A DNA stretch of 64,000 nt, taken from contig JASLYQ010000002.1 of NCBI GenBank assembly GCA_030739735.1, positions 62,001-126,000 of the forward strand. Direction: 5' to 3'. Numbering within the stretch: the stretch's first letter is position 1; every line of letters begins with the position of its first letter. The stretch comes from Alphaproteobacteria bacterium. GTDB taxonomy: Bacteria; Pseudomonadota; Alphaproteobacteria; UBA7887. Position numbers and translations under genes: made by a program. The notes under the pieces are model-generated. The model was given only the letters and a program-made list of their open reading frames with translations. It did not search any database and had not been told where the DNA came from. Of this stretch, positions 1-8,451 are shown piece after piece.

Positions 1-375
1 GAGACACGGAAAATGATTGACGCCGCAGCGCTCGCGCGGATGCGGCGCGGCAGCATTCTCGTCTCCACCGCACGCGGCGGCATTCACGACGAGAACGCCC
101 TCTATGACGCATTGCGCGACGGCCACCTGTACGGCGCCGGGCTCGACGTCTGGGAAGACGAGCCGCCCGCTCTGAACCATCCCCTGCTGAGCTTGCCGAA
201 CGTCATCGCAAGTCCTCATACAGCGGGTGTCACGGTCGAATCGCGCCGCCGCATCTCCTTGATATGTGCCGAGCAGTGGCTGACCATCTGGCGCGGCGAA
301 AAACCGCCACGGCTACTCAATCCCGAGGCCTGGCCAACCTACGAGGCTCGCCGCCTGGCCCGCGCGCAGCCATGA
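1..375 (+). CDS. D-isomer-specific 2-hydroxyacid dehydrogenase, C-terminal part (cut by window start)
   Basis: The reading frame is open to base 1, so the start lies outside the window. The visible 124 residues carry the end of the NAD-binding domain: the stretch STARGGIHDENAL, then GAGLDVWEDEPP, then SPHTAGVT with the catalytic histidine. These are diagnostic of the phosphoglycerate/glyoxylate-reductase superfamily (NAD(P)-dependent interconversion of 2-keto and 2-hydroxy acids). Its stop overlaps the start of the CoA ligase gene (ATGA), suggesting translational coupling in a catabolic operon. The substrate cannot be told from this part. Confidence 0.9.
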   Translation, partial: ETRKMIDAAALARMRRGSILVSTARGGIHDENALYDALRDGHLYGAGLDVWEDEPPALNHPLLSLPNVIASPHTAGVTVESRRRISLICAEQWLTIWRGEKPPRLLNPEAWPTYEARRLARAQP

Positions 376-1844
376 ACGCGGCTGACAGCATCCTGGCCGC
401 TGGCAAAGACGACGCGCCAGCGCTGATATGCAACGGCGAGACCGTCAGCCGCGGCGGCTTGCGGGCCATGAGCGCACGCTTCGGCAATGGCTTGCGCGAC
501 GCAGGTGTTGCGCGCGGCGACCGAGTGCTGTTGTCGCTCGACGACAGCCCAATACTGTATGCCGCCTACCTCGGCTGCCTGCGTATTGGAGCCGTGGCCG
601 TCGCCATAAATCCGCGCTGGAAGAAGTCCGAACGCAATGCCGTGCTGGTGGATAGCGCCGCCAAGCTGATGCTGGTCGAGCCGGGCCAGCCGCGCGATGA
701 CGATCGCTTTTTGGTGGCCGGGAGCGAGCTGTTCGCCGAGCAATCGGCTACACTCCAAAGCATAGACATGTCCGGCGACGATCCCGCCTTCTGGATCTAC
801 ACCTCGGGCACCACGGGAACGCCGAAGGCCGCCGTGCACTGCCACCGGGCGGCCAATGCTGCAACGTCGGGGGTCGCAGGCGTGTCGGGCCTCGGACCGG
901 ATGACAGGGTTCTGGTGACCTCCAAGACCTTTTTCGCCTTTGCCCTGGCCCATGGCCTGTTCGGCGCCTTGACCCTTGGCGCCACAGTGATCTTACACCG
1001 CCCCTGGCCGCGCCCGGACGATGTTCTGACTCTTGCTGAACAAACCAGACCGACCGCCGTCTACAGCGTGCCCACGCTCTATCGTGACATGCTGAAAAGC
1101 GGTGGTGATCTGGGCAACGCTTTCGCCGACACGCGACGCTTCGTCTCAGCCGGCGAGCCATTGCCGCCAGTCCTTTTCGAGCGCTGGCGCGAAGCGACCG
1201 GACGGCCCATCGCCGAAGGCATCGGCACTTCCGAGACTATATTTCTCGTAATCGCCAATCCACCCAACGCGGCGCGCCCTGGCAGTGTCGGCCGGCCAGT
1301 GCCAGGCATGCAGGTCGAGCTTCGCGACGAGGCCGGAAAGCGTATCGACAAGGCGGATCACGTGGGTGATCTTTGGGTATCCTCGGATTCCGTCGCTGAC
1401 GGCTTTTGGCAGCGTCCCGAACTCAGCGCCAAGCTGTTCGTCGACGGCTGGTTTCGCACGGGAGACCGCTTTCGGCTCGATGCGGACGGCTACTGGTATC
1501 ACCAAGGCCGGCGTGACGACATGCTCAAAATTTCCGGGCAATGGGTCAACCCGGGGGAGATCGAGAACTGCGTCACCAGCGCCAAGCTCTGCGGCGAGGC
1601 AGCGCTGGTTACCGCACCTGATAGTGACGGTCTCGACCGCCCGATCCTCTTCGTCGCCGCTGTGACGCCCGAGCGCGAGGCATCGATCGCCGACGCCGTG
1701 CGTAACACCGTGGCACGCGAACTCAGCCCCAACAAATGCCCTGCCGAAGTGCGCAGTATCGAGGCCCTACCACGCACCGCAACGGGCAAAGTACAACGTT
1801 TCCGCCTGCGCAAGATGGCGCAGGCACCCAAACGGGAGACATGA
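372..1844 (+). CDS. AMP-forming acyl/aryl-CoA ligase (benzoate-CoA ligase-like)
   Basis: A 490-residue ANL-superfamily enzyme that activates a carboxylic acid as acyl-AMP and transfers it to CoA. Residues about 142-152 are the phosphate-binding loop (WIYTSGTTGTPK). GIGTSET is the A5-type motif, GWFRTGDRFRLDADGYWY holds the conserved aspartate, and LPRTATGKVQR carries the C-terminal catalytic lysine. Overall form is closest to benzoate/hydroxybenzoate-CoA ligases as I recall them. The frame is open further upstream, but ATG at 372 overlaps the preceding stop and begins the normal N-terminus. The thioesterase two genes downstream fits an aryl-CoA pathway; the exact substrate is inference. Confidence 0.9.
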   Translation: MNAADSILAAGKDDAPALICNGETVSRGGLRAMSARFGNGLRDAGVARGDRVLLSLDDSPILYAAYLGCLRIGAVAVAINPRWKKSERNAVLVDSAAKLMLVEPGQPRDDDRFLVAGSELFAEQSATLQSIDMSGDDPAFWIYTSGTTGTPKAAVHCHRAANAATSGVAGVSGLGPDDRVLVTSKTFFAFALAHGLFGALTLGATVILHRPWPRPDDVLTLAEQTRPTAVYSVPTLYRDMLKSGGDLGNAFADTRRFVSAGEPLPPVLFERWREATGRPIAEGIGTSETIFLVIANPPNAARPGSVGRPVPGMQVELRDEAGKRIDKADHVGDLWVSSDSVADGFWQRPELSAKLFVDGWFRTGDRFRLDADGYWYHQGRRDDMLKISGQWVNPGEIENCVTSAKLCGEAALVTAPDSDGLDRPILFVAAVTPEREASIADAVRNTVARELSPNKCPAEVRSIEALPRTATGKVQRFRLRKMAQAPKRET

Positions 1845-2350
1845 CCATGCCGCTCACCCTCGCCAGCACCAGCTTTGCCGACGGCGACTATCTCGCCCGG
1901 GACCATATCTTGTCAGAGGCGTACGGCTTCGGCTGCGCCGGCGGCAATACCTCGCCGGAAATGCATTGGTCCGGCACACCGGAGGGCACCAAGAGCTTCG
2001 CGTTGACCTGCTATGACCCCGACGCGCCAACGGGGAGTGGCTTCTGGCATTGGCTGGTGGTCAATCTCCCGCCCGAAACGACCTCACTGGCACTTGGCGC
2101 CGGGGACCCAGCGGCTGGGACCCTGCCCACCGGAGCCTTGCAAACGCGCACGGACTTCGGTGCGCCGGGCTATGGCGGTCCCTGCCCGCCCCAAGGCGAC
2201 CACCCGCACCGCTACCTGTTCACGCTGTTTGCCGTGAAGGAAACAGCCCTGTCAGTCGAAGTCGACACCATGCCTGCCGTGGTTGGCTTCATGCTCAACT
2301 TCAACACCATTGAGAAGACGAGCCTGATGGGCCTCTACAAGCGCGGTTGA
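1841..2350 (+). CDS. YbhB/YbcL-type phosphatidylethanolamine-binding-like protein
   Basis: A 169-residue protein of the bacterial PEBP (Raf-kinase-inhibitor-like) family. Typical motifs are the early GGNTSPEMHW, the ligand-pocket CYDPDAP, WHWLVVNLP, and GYGGPCPPQGDHPHRY near the middle. There is no signal peptide, so it is probably cytoplasmic. The family binds anionic ligands; the bacterial role is poorly defined. The chosen ATG overlaps the stop of the CoA ligase (ATGA) and MTMPLTL matches a normal family start. The following thioesterase starts a few bases after its stop, so it is an inner gene of the same operon. Confidence 0.92.
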   Translation: MTMPLTLASTSFADGDYLARDHILSEAYGFGCAGGNTSPEMHWSGTPEGTKSFALTCYDPDAPTGSGFWHWLVVNLPPETTSLALGAGDPAAGTLPTGALQTRTDFGAPGYGGPCPPQGDHPHRYLFTLFAVKETALSVEVDTMPAVVGFMLNFNTIEKTSLMGLYKRG

Positions 2351-2358
2351 GAGAGCCC

Positions 2359-2775
2359 ATGGCTTTCGTCACCGAGCATGTCATCGAGTGGGGCGAATGC
2401 GACCCTCTCGGCATTATCTTCTATCCCAATTTCTATCGCTGGATGGACAATGCCTCGTGGCAGATGTTTCACGCTGCGGGCCTGACACTAGCAAGCTTCG
2501 AAGAGCGCTTCGGCATCATCGGCACACCGTTGGTCGAGGCCAACTGCCAGTTCAGGTTACCGGGCCGCCCCGGCGACAGGCTGTCCGTCGAGACCACCAT
2601 TCCAGAGTGGCGCGAGCGCGCCTTCCGCGTCACCCACCGCTTCACATGCACCGATCGCCTCGTGGCCGAAGGCTTCGAAGTGCGCGTTCCTATCCGCGCC
2701 GACGACAACCCCTCAGGCATCGCCGCCTGTGGTGTGCCAGAAGAGGTGCGTCGAGCTCTGGAGAACGTGCTTTAG
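2359..2775 (+). CDS. 4-hydroxybenzoyl-CoA thioesterase-family hotdog protein
   Basis: A 138-residue hotdog-fold acyl-CoA thioesterase. The N-terminal WGECDPLGIIFYPNFYRWMD is the classic active-site strand and helix of the YbgC/4-HBA-CoA thioesterase group; Asp in ECDPLG is the catalytic carboxylate. ATG at 2359 is chosen over a TTG at 2347 that overlaps the previous stop, because family members begin just before this motif. Together with the upstream CoA ligase it suggests cycling of an aromatic or related CoA thioester. Confidence 0.9.
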   Translation: MAFVTEHVIEWGECDPLGIIFYPNFYRWMDNASWQMFHAAGLTLASFEERFGIIGTPLVEANCQFRLPGRPGDRLSVETTIPEWRERAFRVTHRFTCTDRLVAEGFEVRVPIRADDNPSGIAACGVPEEVRRALENVL

Positions 2776-2801
2776 GCGGCACTGCCAATCAGGACCCAAC
2801 A

Positions 2802-3005
2802 ATGACCGCTTATCTGATCGTTCGTGCGCAAGTCCACCCGTCTATCAAAGAAACCTTGAATATATGGTACCAGGCCGAGCAACTACCCGAAGCTGACAAG
2901 ACTTTTAAGTCCGTCTTCTTAAAGCGCATCTGGAACGCGCTCAACTTCTCATCAATTCCACTATCCGTTATCAGACTATTTTTTACTGGTTCTGTTGCGC
3001 CATGA
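2802..3005 (+). pseudogene. Truncated N-terminus of a small ferredoxin-fold (EthD/DUF4286-like) protein
   Basis: The first ~38 residues (start MTAYLIVRAQVHPS, then WYQAEQLPEA) resemble the N-terminal strand and helix of small dimeric alpha/beta-barrel proteins of the EthD-like type, whose usual length is about 100-110. After about residue 40 the similarity I recognise stops and the frame ends in an unrelated hydrophobic tail, 67 residues in all. Base composition also turns AT-rich at that point. It looks like a gene truncated by a deletion or insertion whose junction lies just before the GNAT gene. The stop overlaps the GNAT start, so it may still be translated. Confidence 0.5.
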
Positions 3006-3451
3006 CTATTACAATTCGGAATCTTACGGATGCTGACAGGAATTCCTGGAAGTCTCTCTGGCAAGACTATCTCACTTTCTATGAGACCAAGCTTCCGGAG
3101 GAGGTCACCGACCATACTTGGTCTCGCCTGATGCTCTCTGGCCAGGATCCGAACGGTCTCTGTGCAGTGACGAAGGACGGAAATACGGTCGGCATCGTCC
3201 ACTATCTCTTCCACCGTACCACCTGGGCGGTAGGCGACTACTGTTATCTACAGGACCTGTTCGTCGCCGCCGAGGCGCGTGGGACTGGTACCGGGCGCGC
3301 CTTAATCGAGGCGGTCTACGCGGCAGCAGCGGTCGTCGGTGCTAGCCAGGTTTACTGGCTCACTCAGCACTTCAACAAAACCGCCCGTCAGCTCTACGAC
3401 CGCATCGGCACCGAGACCTCATTCATGAAGTATACGCACAAACTCAGGTGA
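3002..3451 (+). CDS. GNAT-family N-acetyltransferase
   Basis: A 149-residue single-domain GNAT protein. The acetyl-CoA loop is visible as YLQDLFVAAEARGTGTGRAL (motif A, RGTGTGRAL as the Q/RxxGxG/A variant), followed by the motif-B region VYWLTQHFNKTARQLYDRIG. The N-terminal part starts with IRNLTDADRNSWKSLW, the usual first strand and helix. Acceptor is unknown; the family acetylates amines of small molecules, antibiotics or proteins. Its start overlaps the stop of the truncated upstream frame. The next gene lies on the opposite strand, so this ends the leftward operon. Confidence 0.9.
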   Translation: MTITIRNLTDADRNSWKSLWQDYLTFYETKLPEEVTDHTWSRLMLSGQDPNGLCAVTKDGNTVGIVHYLFHRTTWAVGDYCYLQDLFVAAEARGTGTGRALIEAVYAAAAVVGASQVYWLTQHFNKTARQLYDRIGTETSFMKYTHKLR

Positions 3452-3590
3452 GGCTGCGGGCAATTCCGCGCGGTCGCTAAGATAGTCCTTGTCTGAGACA
3501 TGGTAGCTATAGACTGGCGTGTCCGCCGTGCCGTGGCACACGGGGCCGGGCCGCAAGGGCACAGCGGTGCAGAAATCTCAAACGCGGTCA

Positions 3591-4901
3591 TTACAACAAC
3601 TTCGGTAGGGTCAACGTGATGGCTGGAAAGGCCACGAGTAGCACCACGCGCACGATGTCGGAAGCGAGAAACGGTAGCACGCCACGATAGGTCTCGGTAA
3701 TCGGGATGTCGGGCGCCAGACCGTTGATGATGAATACATTGAGCCCCACCGGCGGGGTGATCAACCCTACCTCCACCACGATCAATGCCAGAACACCGAA
3801 CCAGATCGCCGTCTCCTCGGGACCCATACCAAAATCGAGGGTAGAGATAACGGGGAAAAAGATTGGGATGGTGAGCAGGATCATGGACAGCGAATCCATG
3901 ACGCAACCGAAGACCAGATAGAGCAGCAGCATGACCGCAAGTACCATCAGCGGCGACCAACCGGAAGCAGCCACCGCGGCAGCGGCCTCCTGCGGCATGC
4001 GCGAGAGCGCCAGCGCCGCATTGAAAACTTCGGCGCCAAAGAGAATGAGGAAGATCATGGCGCTTTGTTGAGCCGCCCCCAGCAGGCATTCGACGAGGCC
4101 TTTCGCGCGCATGCGGCCGGCGGTAAAGGCCATCACGGCAGTAAGAAAGGCGCCCACGGCCGCGCCCTCGGTGGGCGTGAAGCGTCCGGTGTAGATACCG
4201 CCAATGACCAGCACGAAGATCGCGCCCACGGCCAGCGCGTTGAGCAAACTAGCCGTCGAGAGATTTTGCCTGGGCGCGGCCGGACCAGCTTCCGGATGCC
4301 GGCGTACATAAATGGCAATAGCCAGCATGTAGCCGAGTGTCGCCAACACGCCTGGGACGACGGCCGCGACGAACATGGTACCGATGCTTTGCTCGGTGAG
4401 GATGGCATATATTACTAGCACCACCGAAGGTGGAATCAAGATGCCGAGGGTGCCGCCGGCCGCCAGCGAGCCCGTGGCAAGCGCGCCCGAATAGTGGTAG
4501 CGGCGCATCTCTGGCAGCGCCACCTGCCCCATCGTCGCCGCCGTCGCTAGGCTGGAACCGCATATCGCTCCGAATGCGGCGCAGCCACCCACCGCCGCCA
4601 TGGCGACGCCGCCACGCATATGGCCTAGGAAGTGGTTCGCGGTCTCGAACAAAGCGCGGCTCAGGCCCGCCTTGGTGGCAAACTGCCCCATCAGCAGAAA
4701 CAGCGGAATCACCGATAGTTCGTAGGTCGAAAAGCGATAATAGGGCGCTGTCTTGAGATAGTTGATCAGTGGATACCAGCCATTGAGCGTGGCATAGCCA
4801 ATCATGCCGGCGATCAGCATGCCCAAACCCACCGGCACACGCAGCGCAATCAGGGAAAGCATCAGGATGAACAGACCGATACCGACCTCGACGCCGCTCA
4901 C
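3591..4901 (-). CDS. dctM: TRAP transporter large membrane subunit DctM
   Basis: A 436-residue, very hydrophobic protein with about 12 membrane segments, the normal size for the DctM sodium-driven permease of tripartite (TRAP) uptake systems. Family motifs are FLLMGQFATKAGLSRALFE, GCAAFGAICGSSLATAATMG and GTLGILIPPSV, and the C-terminal VEVGLITPPVGLNVFIING. A GTG start at 4901 overlaps the DctQ stop (GTGA), as is common in dctQM pairs; the frame runs further upstream but only as a shadow of dctQ. With the neighbouring dctQ and dctP it forms a complete importer for an organic acid. Confidence 0.93.
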   Translation of the reverse strand: MSGVEVGIGLFILMLSLIALRVPVGLGMLIAGMIGYATLNGWYPLINYLKTAPYYRFSTYELSVIPLFLLMGQFATKAGLSRALFETANHFLGHMRGGVAMAAVGGCAAFGAICGSSLATAATMGQVALPEMRRYHYSGALATGSLAAGGTLGILIPPSVVLVIYAILTEQSIGTMFVAAVVPGVLATLGYMLAIAIYVRRHPEAGPAAPRQNLSTASLLNALAVGAIFVLVIGGIYTGRFTPTEGAAVGAFLTAVMAFTAGRMRAKGLVECLLGAAQQSAMIFLILFGAEVFNAALALSRMPQEAAAAVAASGWSPLMVLAVMLLLYLVFGCVMDSLSMILLTIPIFFPVISTLDFGMGPEETAIWFGVLALIVVEVGLITPPVGLNVFIINGLAPDIPITETYRGVLPFLASDIVRVVLLVAFPAITLTLPKLL

Positions 4902-5377
4902 GCCCGCGCCTTCCACAAACTCATCGCAGTGGTATAGAGGCAAACGATGCTGAGCAAGACAAGTGAGGGGACGATCGGCAGGAAGACCGGCCAGACCGGC
5001 ATGCCGAGCACCATGGTCGTCTCGCCGTAGCCGTGCAGGTCTAGCCCGCCGAGGGTGAGGCGCCAAGCAAGCAAGGCCGCAATGCTGGCATAGGCCATCT
5101 GGGCTAGTGCATCGAGCCACAAGCGCAGCCAGAGCGGCGCCCAGGCCATAGCAAACTCAACGAAGACGTTGCCACCGATGAGCTGGCAATAGGGCAGGAA
5201 CGCGAAGACCGCAACGGCGCAGCCGATCTCCACCAGCTCATAATCGCCGGGTACCGGTTGTCCCGTCAACTCCCGCAACGCGATGCTGACCATGGTGAGG
5301 CCAACGATAGCGAGAAGCACAGCGCCGCCGGCCAACGCCAGCCCCCGGCAGGCCTGTGTCAGTGCGTGACCGAACAT
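4898..5377 (-). CDS. dctQ: TRAP transporter small membrane subunit DctQ
   Basis: A 159-residue protein with four predicted membrane helices, matching the DctQ subunit that docks to DctM. Starts MFGHALTQACRG; the characteristic region includes RELTGQPVPGDYELVE and FLPYCQL, and the C-terminal half has the VLGMPVWPVFLPIVPS helix. ATG at 5377 lies 10 bases after the dctP stop; longer starts would run into dctP. It lies between dctP and dctM in one operon and overlaps dctM by four bases. Confidence 0.9.
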   Translation of the reverse strand: MFGHALTQACRGLALAGGAVLLAIVGLTMVSIALRELTGQPVPGDYELVEIGCAVAVFAFLPYCQLIGGNVFVEFAMAWAPLWLRLWLDALAQMAYASIAALLAWRLTLGGLDLHGYGETTMVLGMPVWPVFLPIVPSLVLLSIVCLYTTAMSLWKARA

Positions 5378-5387
5378 GCTTTGGAGC

Positions 5388-6398
5388 TCAGTCGGCGTAT
5401 TGCGCCACCAGCGCCCGTGCCTCGGCGAGCAGTGCCCGCCCCCCGGCACCACGCTGGGCGACCCAATCCTCGATGACCGGCTGCGCCGCCGCTTTCCAGC
5501 GTTCGACCTCGGCCACATCGAGCTCCACGAAGCGATCGCCGAGTGCCTCGGCCGCCGCTATGCCTGGCGTCTCTGCCTGATCCCAGACCCGACCGATATG
5601 GGCTGCAAGCGGCATGCCAGAATTGGCGTCAAGCACCGCCTTCAGATCATCGGGCAAGGAATCGTAGCGGCGCTGATTAATCGCCAGCAACAACACCACG
5701 GTGTAGAGACCGCGATCAGTAAAGATTTTGGTATGGGTATCGGTGATCTCATGGATGCGCAGCGGCGAAGTTATCTCATACGGAAATACCGTACCATCAA
5801 CTACACCGCGGGCAATGGCTTGCGGCACCTGCGGTGCCGGCATGCCGACCGGCACCGCACCGTAAGCCTCCAGGGTCTGGGTTATCGAGCGCGTCGGCGT
5901 GCGCAGTTTAACGCCCTGCAAGTCCTCGAGCACGGTGATCGGGCGCCCGCGCGTGTGAATACTGCCCGGCGCATGGACATGGAACAGGATAGGCTTAATG
6001 CCGGCGAAGCTGTCGTCGAGATTGGCTTGCGAATAGGCCATCACCGCCTGGCTCGTCGCCTCGGCGCTGGCGGCCATGAAGGGAAGCTCGAAGACTTCCA
6101 TATTGGGAAAGCGCCCCGGCGTGTAGCTTGGCACGGTCCAGACCATATCGACCACGCCGTCGCGCACTTGGTCGATGAGCTGCGGCGGCTTGCCACCGAG
6201 TTGCATGGCCGGATAGATGTCGATGCGGATGCGCTCGTCGGAATCAGCCATCACCTTTGCAGCCCAAGGTTCCAGAAATTGAGCTTGGGCGACCGCCGGC
6301 GCCGGCAGAAAATGGTGCAGACGTAGCACCACATCTTCGGCCAGCGCGTTGCCTACGATTGTCATGACTGCAGCCGCGGCAAAGAGTCGCAGTTTCAT
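5388..6398 (-). CDS. dctP: TRAP transporter periplasmic solute-binding protein DctP
   Basis: A 336-residue exported binding protein. Residues 1-20 form a Sec signal peptide (MKLRLFAAAAVMTIVGNALA, cleaved before EDVVLR). The mature part shows the family pattern VLRLHHFLPAPAVAQAQFLE, then YPAMQLGG, the ligand-anchoring LQGVKLRTP with its arginine, and GVVDGTVFPYE. First gene of the dctPQM operon. The ligand is probably a carboxylate; it could be an aromatic or keto acid matching the adjacent catabolic block, which is inference. Only 68 bases separate it from the divergent reductase gene, so the two may share a control region. Confidence 0.93.
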   Translation of the reverse strand: MKLRLFAAAAVMTIVGNALAEDVVLRLHHFLPAPAVAQAQFLEPWAAKVMADSDERIRIDIYPAMQLGGKPPQLIDQVRDGVVDMVWTVPSYTPGRFPNMEVFELPFMAASAEATSQAVMAYSQANLDDSFAGIKPILFHVHAPGSIHTRGRPITVLEDLQGVKLRTPTRSITQTLEAYGAVPVGMPAPQVPQAIARGVVDGTVFPYEITSPLRIHEITDTHTKIFTDRGLYTVVLLLAINQRRYDSLPDDLKAVLDANSGMPLAAHIGRVWDQAETPGIAAAEALGDRFVELDVAEVERWKAAAQPVIEDWVAQRGAGGRALLAEARALVAQYAD

Positions 6399-6466
6399 AT
6401 CCAGATTCCTTCCTGAACGCTCCGGGTTGATTTCTCCCCGCCCCACAGTACGTTGCCCAGGGACAG

Positions 6467-7510
6467 ATGAAAACCGATGGAGCGCCGAAGGTGCCCTACA
6501 AGATCAAAATACGGAATGTCGGCCGGACCGTGGAGGCCGATGACGACGACAATGTGATGAGCGCCGCGATTCTAGCCGGCATCGACTATCCCAGCGGTTG
6601 CCAATCGGGCAATTGCGGCAGCTGCAAATCGGAGCTGCTGTCGGGATCGGTGAAGATGAGCAACTATTCCCGCATCGCCCTGAAGCGCGAAGAGCGGACA
6701 CAGGGTCTCATTCTGGCCTGCCGGGCAGTGCCGAAGAGTGATTGCGACATCGCCTGGCTGGAGCCGGACGAGTATGTCGAGCATCCGCGTAATGAGCATG
6801 ACTGCCGCGTTGCCGCCATCGAGGCGCCGACCCATGACGTGCGCATCGTCAGGCTCGACATCGGGGATGGTGGCGCCCTCGCCTTTTCCGCCGGGCAGTT
6901 CGCCACCCTGCGCTTCGGCGATTTACCGGGGCGCGACTATTCCATGGCCAACCCGCCGAGCACGGAGCAACTGGAATTCCATATCCGCGCCTTGCCCGAC
7001 GGCCTAGTGAGCGAGCACGTGGCACAGAGGCTCAGGGTCGGCGATGCGGTGCGCGTAGTTGGACCCTCTGGTACGGCACACCTACGGCAAAAGCACTGCA
7101 GACCCATCGTGGCGATTGCCGGCTCGACTGGGCTGGCGCCACTCCTGTCAATCATCCAGACCGCGATCGAGGCCAACATGCCGCAGCCGATCCAGCTCTA
7201 CTTCGGCGTGCGCCAGGAACGAGATCTTTACGCGATGGACAGGTTGACCGCATTGGCCAAGTGCCACGCCCCTCTCACGGTGATCCCGGTAATCTCGGAG
7301 CCCAAGACCAACTGCCCATATCGCACGGGCCTAGTCACCGATGCGGTTGCCGAGGATCACGCCAACCTGGATGGCGCCAAAGCCTATATCGCCGGCCCAC
7401 CGGCCATGGTCGAGGCCGCGCTGGATATCCTGCAAGCCCGGCGCATGCGCGGCCAGGACTGCCACGCCGATGCCTTCTTCACGGAAGCTGAGAAAGCGGC
7501 GCTTCCTTAG
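6467..7510 (+). CDS. 2Fe-2S ferredoxin / FAD / NAD(P)H oxidoreductase (oxygenase reductase type)
   Basis: A 347-residue electron-transfer flavoprotein. The N-terminal plant-type ferredoxin domain has cysteines 45, 50, 53 and 85 (CQSGNCGSC, then ACRA). It is followed by an FAD domain with the RDYSMAN motif and an NAD domain with GSTGLAPLLSI and AGPPAMVEAAL. This arrangement is the NADH-dependent reductase of ring-hydroxylating and related oxygenases (BenC/XylZ/phenol hydroxylase reductase type). No oxygenase component is adjacent, so its partner must be coded elsewhere or be unusual. The hydrolase gene follows after 20 bases. Confidence 0.92.
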   Translation: MKTDGAPKVPYKIKIRNVGRTVEADDDDNVMSAAILAGIDYPSGCQSGNCGSCKSELLSGSVKMSNYSRIALKREERTQGLILACRAVPKSDCDIAWLEPDEYVEHPRNEHDCRVAAIEAPTHDVRIVRLDIGDGGALAFSAGQFATLRFGDLPGRDYSMANPPSTEQLEFHIRALPDGLVSEHVAQRLRVGDAVRVVGPSGTAHLRQKHCRPIVAIAGSTGLAPLLSIIQTAIEANMPQPIQLYFGVRQERDLYAMDRLTALAKCHAPLTVIPVISEPKTNCPYRTGLVTDAVAEDHANLDGAKAYIAGPPAMVEAALDILQARRMRGQDCHADAFFTEAEKAALP

Positions 7511-7530
7511 AGACACAGAAAGGACACGCC

Positions 7531-8427
7531 ATGCCTTATGCCAGTTCCGACGGGGTGAAACTCTATTACGTAGACGCATGCGGCGATGCTGCAGGCAACG
7601 ACGCCACACCGATTATCTTCGTGCACGAGTTCGCTGGAGATCACCGCAGCTGGGAGCCGCAAATTCGTTATTTCTCACGCTTACGCCGGACCATTGCTTA
7701 CAACGCACGCGGATATCCGCCATCCGACGTGCCAGCATCGATCAACGACTACAGCCAAGAGATCGTGGCCGATGACATCGCCCGTGTACTCAACCATTTG
7801 GATATCGCCCGCGCCCATGTGGTGGGTCTGTCCATGGGAGGCTTCGCGACGTTACATTTTGGCCTGCGGCATGGTGACCGCGCCGTCTCCCTGACGGTAG
7901 CCGGTTGCGGCTATGGTGCCGAGAAAAAGGGCCGCGAAGGTTTTCTCGCCGATGTCGAGACCGTGGCCAGAGAATACGACAACAAGGGTGCAGCAGCGGT
8001 TGCGGACACCTATGCCTTGTCGGGCACGCGGGTCCAATTCCAGAACAAGGATCCGCGCGGCTGGGCCGAGTTCCGCGACCAGCTCACCGAGCACTCAGCG
8101 CTGGGCTGCGCGCACACGCTGCGGGGCTACATGGCCACGCGTCCCTCGCTCTATGATATCGAGGACCAGCTCAAAACCCTGACAGTTCCGACTCTGATCA
8201 TCACAGGAGACGAAGACGAGCCCTGTCTCGAGCCCGATATCTATCTTAAACGGACAATCCCGACAGCTGGATTGCTGGTGGTGCCGCTCTCGGGCCATAC
8301 CATCAATCTCGAAGAGCCTGAGGTCTTCAATGCCGCAGTGGCTGATTTCATCGCCCGCGCCGAAGCAGGCTCCTGGCCGCAACGCGATCCCCGCTCTCTT
8401 GCAGGAGCCATGATCGGGGAAAAATAG
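7531..8427 (+). CDS. Alpha/beta-fold hydrolase
   Basis: A 298-residue alpha/beta hydrolase. The nucleophile elbow is GLSMGG with Ser at about 101. The oxyanion region is VHEFAGDHRSW (usual HG replaced by HE). A late ITGDEDEPCLEPDIY supplies the acid and PLSGHTINLEEPE the catalytic histidine. The closest general type is the meta-cleavage-product / 3-oxoadipate enol-lactone hydrolase group. It lies 20 bases after the ferredoxin reductase gene and probably shares its transcript, consistent with aromatic catabolism, but the substrate is not known. Confidence 0.9.
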   Translation: MPYASSDGVKLYYVDACGDAAGNDATPIIFVHEFAGDHRSWEPQIRYFSRLRRTIAYNARGYPPSDVPASINDYSQEIVADDIARVLNHLDIARAHVVGLSMGGFATLHFGLRHGDRAVSLTVAGCGYGAEKKGREGFLADVETVAREYDNKGAAAVADTYALSGTRVQFQNKDPRGWAEFRDQLTEHSALGCAHTLRGYMATRPSLYDIEDQLKTLTVPTLIITGDEDEPCLEPDIYLKRTIPTAGLLVVPLSGHTINLEEPEVFNAAVADFIARAEAGSWPQRDPRSLAGAMIGEK

Positions 8428-8451
8428 CTCGTTGGTTTTATTAAACGACCG

